DNA from: a bacterium
GTDB taxonomy: Bacteria; Bacillota; Clostridia; Lachnospirales; Lachnospiraceae
Direction of reading: 5' to 3'
DNA: 34,425 nt
Assembly: GCA_030539495.1 (NCBI GenBank)
Contig: JAUNRX010000025.1
Location: 1-34,425, forward strand
This document shows, in pieces, positions 25,512-31,411 of this stretch. The translations under genes were made by a program, and so were the position numbers. Below the pieces are notes generated by a model. It saw only the letters and a program-made list of their open reading frames with translations, was not told where the DNA came from and searched no databases. Positions within the stretch are counted from its first letter, which is position 1. Every line of letters starts with the position of its first letter.

Positions 25512-25650
25512 TCTCTAATTTTCCTCTTCCGTTATAAATTCTCTCAAAATAAAAACTACCAATCAGCAGAATAGATATCCTCTCTCCACTGATCGATAGT
25601 TATGTCAATTCGTTATTCTTATGATAGTTATATCGGCTTATGTAATGATT

Positions 25651-26016
25651 TTATTCACATACAAAATAGATATCTTCATTTACCTGCTTCAGCCTTTGAT
25701 CCTTACTATAACAATATCCGGTAATCATATCGATCACTCTTTGCTTATTTTTATGTTCTATCTTTTCTAAATTAAACATGACACCATCACCTTGTAGTAA
25801 ATGATCGATAATTTCAGTTACCTCCTCGACCTGATATGGCTTACAGACTTGAATTCTTTTTGGAGGTGATGTCTGTTTCCTCTGCTCTCTGTTTTTGCCA
25901 AGACCAAATGGCAGCACATTGCCTGTTCCCGCATCCACTTCCTCTTCTTCTATCGCTACTATGTCGTCATTCTCTGACTCCGGTATCATAATATATTCTT
26001 TCAAACGTTTCCACAT
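25651..26016 (-). CDS. SepF-like cell-division protein (divergent)
   Basis: SepF anchors the FtsZ ring to the membrane in Gram-positive bacteria (family knowledge). The 121-residue protein has an N-terminal amphipathic helix MWKRLKEYIMI, an acidic linker, and a core from about 55 matching the SepF fold: IQVCKPYQVEEVTEIIDHL, GVMFNLEKI, QRVIDMITGYCYS, LKQVNEDIYFVCE. The glycine in DMITG corresponds to the conserved core glycine of SepF. It diverges from typical SepF (MFNLEKI for VVNLE, YCYSKDQ for xYALxG) and lies outside the usual ylm division cluster, so it is probably a second copy with a special role. GGAGG lies eight bases from the ATG. It is divergent from the spore-coat genes. Confidence 0.75.
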   Translation of the reverse strand: MWKRLKEYIMIPESENDDIVAIEEEEVDAGTGNVLPFGLGKNREQRKQTSPPKRIQVCKPYQVEEVTEIIDHLLQGDGVMFNLEKIEHKNKQRVIDMITGYCYSKDQRLKQVNEDIYFVCE

Positions 26017-26195
26017 CCTACGTTTCCTCCCGTACTATCTCATTTACTTTGATTATACCTATTTGAAATTCGATGTGGTCTCCTGATAGGCGACAAATGG
26101 AAACGTTCAATTATTATCATGTAGTGAATAATATACCTTTTATGGCACAGACTAATACCATTCATGATTTTTTATAAACTATAAGGAGTGATTTT

Positions 26196-26414
26196 ATGAA
26201 ACAACTGACAGAAGTTGAAATTCTATCTTTAACTGCCATACTAACTGCAGAAAGCGATGCTCTAAAAATGCAGCGTGCTTTAAATACGATTATTACAGAT
26301 GAGGATCTGAAACGACAATCCGAAGCATCCATCTTAGCCTGCGAAGGTCGTCTGAATGGACTAATTCAATTTATTGATGAAAATAATGTATTTCATGTTC
26401 AGGAGGGCCAATAA
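26196..26414 (+). CDS. Small helical protein, partner of the CotF-like gene
   Basis: The 72-residue protein is almost wholly helical (LTEVEILSLTAILTAESDALKM ... ASILACEGRLNGLIQFI in broken form), with no membrane segment. AAGGAG lies eight bases before the ATG. Its stop is followed after one base by the start of the CotF-like gene, and the second gene's ribosome site AGGAGGG lies inside its last codons, so the two are coupled. From this context it is probably a spore-coat component; its own sequence is not diagnostic. Confidence 0.75.
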   Translation: MKQLTEVEILSLTAILTAESDALKMQRALNTIITDEDLKRQSEASILACEGRLNGLIQFIDENNVFHVQEGQ

Positions 26415-26415
26415 G

Positions 26416-26718
26416 ATGATGAAAATAGTTAGTGATTTAGTCAAAGGTAATATGAATATTGATGATAAAATGCTCTCAGAAAGCATGATGACTACTGCCA
26501 AAGAAGGTGCTATGCTGTATCTTACTTCCGCCAAAACAAGTACTACTCCAGAACTTAGAACCCTTTATACTGCTGCTGTTGGCCAAATGCTTGAAGGTGA
26601 TGCCGCACTTACTGCACTTGCGATTAAGAAAGGCTGGCTAAAGCCATATGAAAGTCCGGTCAATCAATTAGGCTGTGCATATAACTGTGCGAAAGATACT
26701 GTTAGCAAACAAGAGTAA
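26416..26718 (+). CDS. CotF-family spore coat protein
   Basis: The 100-residue protein matches the Coat F domain: DDKMLSESMMTTAKEGAMLY, SAKTSTTPELRTLYTAAVGQ, a long helix, then KKGWLKPYESPVNQ at the C-terminus, the most typical part of the family. CotF-type proteins are deposited in the spore coat by the mother cell (family knowledge), which implies that the organism sporulates. I chose the ATG at 26416 (next ATG 26419) because AGGAGGG lies eight bases before it; a longer frame from 26374 overlaps the upstream gene. Expression is probably sporulation-specific, but no sporulation sigma-factor site is convincing by eye. Confidence 0.88.
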   Translation: MMKIVSDLVKGNMNIDDKMLSESMMTTAKEGAMLYLTSAKTSTTPELRTLYTAAVGQMLEGDAALTALAIKKGWLKPYESPVNQLGCAYNCAKDTVSKQE

Positions 26719-26737
26719 TTTTCATTCTAATAATACA

Positions 26738-26781
26738 AATAGACACGTCACAGTGCTTCTCAACAATGTGACGTGTCTATT
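26738..26781. terminator. Perfect 15-bp inverted repeat between convergent genes
   Basis: AATAGACACGTCACA (26738-26752) pairs exactly with TGTGACGTGTCTATT (26767-26781). It sits after the coat gene and touches the stop codon of the minus-strand desulfidase gene. T-runs are weak on both sides, so it may act as a bidirectional terminator or mRNA stabiliser. Confidence 0.7.
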
Positions 26782-27427
26782 ACTCTTGCTGTTCATTTTC
26801 TACTTCTTCAATATCGTTTTCTTCTTGTTCACGTTCTATTTTCATTCCGAATTCTTCTGTAATTTCAAGCAACTCATCCAGCTGATGAAAAAACTGAATG
26901 GTTCGTTCGGAGCTCATGCTCTCTTTTACTGGTGCTTCTAGATAAGGAATTTCAATTCCTTGCTCTTTTAACATCTCGTCTAATACTTCTGTCATAACAC
27001 CATAAACGGTTGGCTCATCCTCCGAATTTGTATCCTCCATCATAGATTCTGTTTTGTATTTATTCCTTTTATGCTTTCCCCAGAATATACTGCAGTTTGG
27101 ACTGCCTTGTATTCCTATAAAGCATAGTGGAGTATTTGCATTATTTCTTAGTTCACAGATCATGTCGACATAGCTTTCCAATGACTCTCGGCAATGCTTT
27201 CGAAAAAACACATTATCATACTGCTGCCTTCCCTGAGGATTTCGCCAATACCCCATTGCCGTAAATTCTGGACAGGGAAGCTGAATAATGGAAATATGTT
27301 TCCCCAAAAAGTAACTGGTGACTTTCTCCGCAACCTGATAGCGCCTTCCTAATAAATGTACTCTGGTTGATGGGTTAAGTAGACAGTGCGATACTATAAT
27401 AAAATAACGTTTTTTAGCCACATGCAT
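26780..27427 (-). CDS. TudS-related putative desulfidase (CD3072-like)
   Basis: The 215-residue protein has three cysteine motifs spaced as in TudS/DUF523-type iron-sulfur enzymes: SHCLLNPSTRV near the start, QLPCPEFTAMG near 55, and GIQGSPNCSIFWG near 110. In TudS, three cysteines hold a [4Fe-4S] cluster that takes sulfur from thiouracil (established for that family). This divergent branch matches the CD3072-type of clostridia, whose substrate is unknown. A long acidic, Glu/Gln-rich tail (after about 190) is probably unstructured. Start uncertain: ATG at 27427 with AAAAGG close before it, or GTG codons at 27442/27439. Desulfidase activity is inference. Confidence 0.75.
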   Translation of the reverse strand: MHVAKKRYFIIVSHCLLNPSTRVHLLGRRYQVAEKVTSYFLGKHISIIQLPCPEFTAMGYWRNPQGRQQYDNVFFRKHCRESLESYVDMICELRNNANTPLCFIGIQGSPNCSIFWGKHKRNKYKTESMMEDTNSEDEPTVYGVMTEVLDEMLKEQGIEIPYLEAPVKESMSSERTIQFFHQLDELLEITEEFGMKIEREQEENDIEEVENEQQE

Positions 27428-27531
27428 CTTCCTTTTCACCACTTGACTTAGTACTATTATTATCTGTATTTTTCTTATACACTACACTCATAAGATTTTA
27501 CCATGTCGTTATTTTTTAACGAGTTTGTTAC

Positions 27532-27580
27532 GAAAAAAAAGACATCACATCATAACTACATTGAAAGTTATGATGTGATG
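27532..27580 (-). terminator. Intrinsic terminator of the GGGtGRT operon
   Basis: A 15-bp perfect stem pairs CATCACATCATAACT (27543-27557) with AGTTATGATGTGATG (27566-27580). The minus-strand tail is TCTTTTTTTTCG. Strong terminator. Confidence 0.9.
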
Positions 27581-27613
27581 CCTTTTTATTTAAAAATATT
27601 AAATGCTAATTAA

Positions 27614-28624
27614 TTAGAATTTACCAGCGTCAGCAGCTTCTTGGATAGAAACAGCTACAGCAACTGTAGCACCAACCATTGGGTTGTTACCCATACCGAT
27701 TAAGCCCATCATTTCTACGTGAGCAGGTACGGATGAAGAACCAGCGAATTGTGCGTCAGAGTGCATACGTCCCATAGTATCAGTCATACCGTAGGAAGCA
27801 GGACCTGCTGCCATGTTATCTGGGTGAAGAGTTCTACCAGTACCACCACCGGATGCTACTGAGAAGTATTTTTTACCTAATAACTGACATTCTTTTTTGT
27901 AAGTACCAGCTACTGGATGTTGGAAACGAGTTGGGTTAGTTGAGTTACCAGTGATGGAAACGTCAACGCCTTCTTTGTGCATGATAGCAACGCCTTCACG
28001 AACATCGTTAGAACCGTAGCAGTTAACTTTTGCTCGAAGACCAGTGGAGTAAGCTTTTTTGTAAACTTCTTTCACTTCGCCAGTGTAGTAATCAAATTCA
28101 GTTTCAACGAAAGTGAATCCGTTGATACGGGAGATGATTTGTGCTGCATCTTTTCCAAGACCGTTTAAGATTACTCTTAATGGCTCTTTACGAACTTTGT
28201 TTGCTTTTTCAGCAATACCGATTGCACCTTCAGCAGCTGCGAAAGATTCGTGACCTGCTAAGAATGCGAAACATTTAGTTTCTTCTTCTAATAACATTTT
28301 ACCTAAGTTACCATGTCCTAAACCAACTTTACGATCGTCAGCTACAGAACCTGGGATACAGAAGGATTGAAGACCTTCACCGATTGCTGCAGCAGCATCA
28401 GCAGCTCTTCTAGCACCTTTTTTGATTGCGATTGCAGCACCTACAGTGTAAGCCCAGCATGCATTTTCAAAACAGATAGGTTGAATGCTTTTTACTAAGT
28501 TATATACATCAAGACCTGCATCTTTTGTGATCTTTTCAGCTTCTTCGATGGAAGCAATTCCATAGCTGTTAAGAACAGCGTTGATTTGGTCAATTCTTCT
28601 TTCATATGATTCAAATAATGCCAT
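27614..28624 (-). CDS. GGGtGRT protein (conserved, function unknown)
   Basis: The 336-residue protein carries SVASGGGTGRTLHPDN (about 260-275), which gives the family its name, and glycine-rich stretches LGHGNLGKML and AGHESFAAAEGAIG. It has no membrane helix. The family is a widespread conserved protein of anaerobic Firmicutes with no known activity. It is nearly always beside the NifU-like scaffold gene, as here, 21 bases downstream. Codon use is very uniform (GCT, GAA, AAA, GTA, TTA/CTT), like ribosomal protein genes, so strong expression is inferred. GGGAGG lies before the ATG. A role in iron-sulfur or sulfur metabolism is suggested only by the partner. Confidence 0.85.
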   Translation of the reverse strand: MALFESYERRIDQINAVLNSYGIASIEEAEKITKDAGLDVYNLVKSIQPICFENACWAYTVGAAIAIKKGARRAADAAAAIGEGLQSFCIPGSVADDRKVGLGHGNLGKMLLEEETKCFAFLAGHESFAAAEGAIGIAEKANKVRKEPLRVILNGLGKDAAQIISRINGFTFVETEFDYYTGEVKEVYKKAYSTGLRAKVNCYGSNDVREGVAIMHKEGVDVSITGNSTNPTRFQHPVAGTYKKECQLLGKKYFSVASGGGTGRTLHPDNMAAGPASYGMTDTMGRMHSDAQFAGSSSVPAHVEMMGLIGMGNNPMVGATVAVAVSIQEAADAGKF

Positions 28625-28645
28625 TTTTAATTTCCTCCCTCTTCC

Positions 28646-29338
28646 TTATTGTTTTCTAGGATCGATGCATTTTACAGCGTCAGCTACACGGCCGTATTGA
28701 CCTCTAGCTTTTTCCATTGCTGTGTTAGCGTCGTCGCCAGCTTTAATGAAGTCCATCATTCTACCGAAGTTGATGAATTTGTAACCAATGATTTCGTTAT
28801 CTTCATCTAATGCAACTTCTGTTACATAACCTTCAGCCATTTCAAGGTAACGAGGACCTTTTGCAAGAGTTCCGTACATAGTACCAACTTGAGATCTAAG
28901 ACCTTTACCTAAATCTTCAAGACCAGCTCCGATTGGAAGACCGCCTTCAGAGAAAGCAGATTGAGTTCTACCATATACGATTTGAAGGAATAATTCTCTC
29001 ATAGCAGTGTTGATAGCATCACATACTAAGTCAGTATTAAGAGCTTCTAATAAAGTTAATCCTGGAAGGATTTCGGAAGCCATTGCTGCAGAGTGAGTCA
29101 TACCGGAACATCCGATAGTTTCTACTAATGCTTCTTCAATAATACCGTCTTTTACGTTTAATGTTAATTTACATCCACCTTGTTGTGGAGCACACCAACC
29201 GATACCGTGAGTTAAACCGTTAATATCAGTGATTTGTTTAGATTGTACCCATTTTGCTTCTTCTGGGATTGGAGCAGCTCCGTGATGAACACCTTGAGCT
29301 ACTGGACACATTTGTTCTACTTCGTGTGAATAGATCAT
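28646..29338 (-). CDS. NifU-like iron-sulfur cluster assembly scaffold protein
   Basis: The 230-residue protein has the IscU/NifU-like features: an N-terminal part with GWCAPQQGGCKLTLNVKDG, the second site TIGCSGMTHSAAMAS, and later SKxxCD-like LVCDAINTAM. These cysteines suit cluster or metal binding; the family is annotated as a scaffold, though this branch is paired with GGGtGRT rather than with IscS. The C-terminal half (about 130-230) is an extension beyond the 130-residue IscU core. The ATG at 29338 has AAAGGAG eight bases upstream; an upstream frame extension to 29362 overlaps that site. Same strong codon bias as the next gene; co-transcribed with it. Confidence 0.85.
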   Translation of the reverse strand: MIYSHEVEQMCPVAQGVHHGAAPIPEEAKWVQSKQITDINGLTHGIGWCAPQQGGCKLTLNVKDGIIEEALVETIGCSGMTHSAAMASEILPGLTLLEALNTDLVCDAINTAMRELFLQIVYGRTQSAFSEGGLPIGAGLEDLGKGLRSQVGTMYGTLAKGPRYLEMAEGYVTEVALDEDNEIIGYKFINFGRMMDFIKAGDDANTAMEKARGQYGRVADAVKCIDPRKQ

Positions 29339-29454
29339 GTTGAAACTCCTTTCAATATACATTTTTATAAAGCAATAGACCTAAATTACGCCAATTTCGT
29401 AATTTAACTACTGTTACGCTTCTTCTTCTGTGGCTATTTAATTGTAAAATCCAT

Positions 29455-29483
29455 ATTATATGTATTTATAATACAAAATTTAA
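29455..29483 (-). promoter_or_regulatory. Promoter candidate of the NifU-like/GGGtGRT operon
   Basis: On the minus strand TATAAT (29455-29460) is preceded at 17 bases by TTAAAT (29478-29483). The -10 is perfect, the -35 poor. The leader would be about 110 bases. Confidence 0.45.
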
Positions 29484-29753
29484 CATTACTGCCTAATAGA
29501 TACTGCTCATCTATATTTATCCACAGACGAGACTATTTTCTCACAAAATTTTCGATTAGTCTATAGGTTTTGATAATTTTTTTTCAATTTTATGGTTTTT
29601 TCAGAAACTAAAAACAGCAATTTTTTTATAAAAATCTTGTTTTTTATTAGATACAATCAAGGTTACGGCATTATTTTCAAATTATTAATGTTCATAGTTT
29701 TTTCTTTTTTCCCTTTATATACCATATTGATTTTTACGCTGTTTTTATATCCT

Positions 29754-29810
29754 AAAAAAAGACTTGTCAACAAGCTAAAAGGAAGCAATGAATACTCACT
29801 GCTCCCTTTT
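29754..29810 (-). terminator. Tandem intrinsic terminators after the GtrA gene
   Basis: First hairpin: 29796-29810 with 29777-29791 (AAAAGGGAGCAGTGA on minus, two G-U pairs). Second: CTTGT-TG-ACAAG at 29763-29774, followed on minus by TCTTTTTTT (A-run 29754-29760). Confidence 0.8.
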
Positions 29811-29816
29811 CTATCT

Positions 29817-30281
29817 TTACTGGCTATAGGATTCGTTTTGCTCTAAATCCTTTTTCTCTCTAAATACAAATAATTTACTAAGGACGTAGTTCATAATTAC
29901 AACAAGAACACTGATTGCAATCTTTGCTGCAAATCCTTTAACACCAAAAATCTCTTGTTTTAGCCCAATCGCCATCAAAACTCCTGGCCCAAAGATTTCA
30001 AATATACCAGAGCATATTCTGGCAATAAAGAAACTTACTGCTTCCTTTACGACGTCTTTAAGTTTTGTAGATTTACTTTCAAATACAAATATCTTATTTG
30101 TAATGTAAGCAAAGATGACAGCCCCGATCCATGCAATTGCATTTGCAACCACGACCGTGTTACTAACCTTTACTACGCCTATGTATATCAACCAGTTCAC
30201 AATGGTCGTAGACACACCAAATACTAAATATAGTATAACTTCTTTATACTTCTTATAAATTCCCAATATAGTATCATACAT
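29817..30281 (-). CDS. GtrA family membrane protein
   Basis: The 154-residue protein has four hydrophobic helices and matches GtrA/GtcA: YLVFGVSTTIVNWLIYIG, NAIAWIGAVIFAYITNKIFVFES, and MNYVLSKLFVFREKK at the end. GtrA proteins are thought to flip undecaprenyl-phosphate sugars across the membrane (family knowledge). The ATG at 30281 starts one base after the GT2 stop codon, with GAGGAGGAA inside the GT2's last codons, so translation is coupled. A longer frame from 30356 would run inside the GT2 gene and is rejected. Works with the GT2 and probably YfhO of the same cluster. Confidence 0.92.
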   Translation of the reverse strand: MYDTILGIYKKYKEVILYLVFGVSTTIVNWLIYIGVVKVSNTVVVANAIAWIGAVIFAYITNKIFVFESKSTKLKDVVKEAVSFFIARICSGIFEIFGPGVLMAIGLKQEIFGVKGFAAKIAISVLVVIMNYVLSKLFVFREKKDLEQNESYSQ

Positions 30282-30282
30282 C

Positions 30283-31233
30283 TTACATTTCCTCCTCTTC
30301 CTCAGAATAGGATAAAATGTTTTTTGCAATATAGATTGGTCTATTCTTACCTTCAATATATAATTTGGCTAAGTATTCACCGATAACTCCTAATACGAGT
30401 AATTGTATACCACAAAGTAACAGGATGATGCCTATGATTAAGTCCCCTTGTGACATACCGTTTCGATTTATTAAATAGTTAACTAAATTCACAATAAAAT
30501 ACACGATTGATCCAAAGCTTAAAATTCCACCCACACCTGTGGCTACTTTTAATGGTGCAGTTGTAAATGCCATAATTCCTTCTACTGCATAACGAAATAG
30601 TTTAATAAATGACCACTTAGAGGTACCGCCTTCTCGTTCCTGCACCTCATATGGCATGTAGAACACTTCAAATCCAACCCAGGAAAATATTCCTTTGGAA
30701 AATCGATGATACTCTGTCATATTTAGAATTGCTTGATTTACCGGCTGGCGAAACGTACGGAAATCACTCGCTCCGGATACGAAATCTACCTCTGCCATTT
30801 TATTGATTAATTTATAAAAGGAGCTTTTGAAAAAGCTTAATACTTTCCCTTCTCTTCTCTCTGCCTGATAAGCCGCTACACAGTCAATCTCCGGCTTATT
30901 ATCTAATACTTCGACCATTTCTAATACTACTTCCGGTCTCTGCTGCAAATCTGCATCAATGATGGTTACATATTCGCCCACTGCTTGTTTCAAGCCCGCA
31001 AACATTGCCGCTTCCTTACCAAAGTTTCTTGAAAAACTTATTACTTTAATATTCTCTTCTTTCAAATTATAAATTTGATGTAGTTTATGTAACGTTTGAT
31101 CTTTACTTCCGTCATTTACAAATATTAATTCATATTCCTTAATATGATTAATGAATGCGTTCTTGACTGCTTCGTAAAATTTCTCTACTGTTTCTTCCTC
31201 GTTATAACAAGGAACTACTAGGGATAGTTTCAT
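30283..31233 (-). CDS. GtrB/CsbB-type GT2 undecaprenyl-phosphate glycosyltransferase
   Basis: The 316-residue protein has a GT-A domain with SLVVPCYNEEE, FVNDGSKDQT, IDADLQQRPEV (metal DxD) and a gate region with YEVQEREGGTSKW, then two membrane helices (about 232-255 and 262-290). Enzymes of this type make undecaprenyl-phosphate-linked glucose or GlcNAc from the UDP-sugar in the cytoplasm. The C-terminus ends in a run of Glu that carries the ribosome site of the GtrA gene. With GtrA and YfhO it forms the set known for teichoic-acid glycosylation in Bacillus and Listeria. Sugar identity unknown. The ribosome site AGAGAG is weak. Confidence 0.93.
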   Translation of the reverse strand: MKLSLVVPCYNEEETVEKFYEAVKNAFINHIKEYELIFVNDGSKDQTLHKLHQIYNLKEENIKVISFSRNFGKEAAMFAGLKQAVGEYVTIIDADLQQRPEVVLEMVEVLDNKPEIDCVAAYQAERREGKVLSFFKSSFYKLINKMAEVDFVSGASDFRTFRQPVNQAILNMTEYHRFSKGIFSWVGFEVFYMPYEVQEREGGTSKWSFIKLFRYAVEGIMAFTTAPLKVATGVGGILSFGSIVYFIVNLVNYLINRNGMSQGDLIIGIILLLCGIQLLVLGVIGEYLAKLYIEGKNRPIYIAKNILSYSEEEEEM

Positions 31234-31354
31234 TATAAAACGCTCTCTTTCTTACGTAATATTGCAAACGTAAAAATTTTACCACTTATTTAGTGTGAAT
31301 ACAATCTTATTTATTATTTTCTTAATATATGTTACATATTTTTCTTTAAAAATC

Positions 31355-31388
31355 GGAGGAGTATAAAAGTATCAATTTATACTCTTAC
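31355..31388 (-). terminator. Terminator after the YfhO gene
   Basis: GAGTATAAA (31359-31367) pairs with TTTATACTC (31376-31384), with an outer GGAG/CTCC; the minus tail reads GATTTTTAAAG. It separates YfhO from the GT2 gene; some read-through is possible. Confidence 0.7.
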
Positions 31389-31411
31389 ACTCCTTCAAAT
31401 TATTGTTACTG

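Larger units (their letters stand above)
29339..29816. other. AT-rich intergenic region with operon promoter and tandem terminators
   Basis: The stretch holds the NifU-like leader and promoter (29455-29483, minus) at its left. A very AT-rich middle (about 29560-29750) carries no convincing gene. The terminators of the GtrA gene lie at its right end. A single TTATCCACA (29517-29525) matches the DnaA box but stands alone. Confidence 0.5.

Noticed and set aside
25590-25635. GATAGTTAT repeated twice between the two SepF-like genes
   Set aside because: Short, AT-rich and unphased; chance is likely.
29517-29525. TTATCCACA matching the DnaA box, as a possible replication origin
   Set aside because: Only one box is present and no dnaA, dnaN or box cluster lies near.
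29592-29846. 84-residue plus-strand open frame rich in Phe, Ile and Leu
   Set aside because: No ribosome site, runs through the tandem terminators of the GtrA gene, and its composition follows from AT-rich DNA.
30282-30356. Longer GtrA start at 30356
   Set aside because: It would lie fully inside the GT2 gene; the ATG at 30281 has a strong ribosome site and family-typical length.
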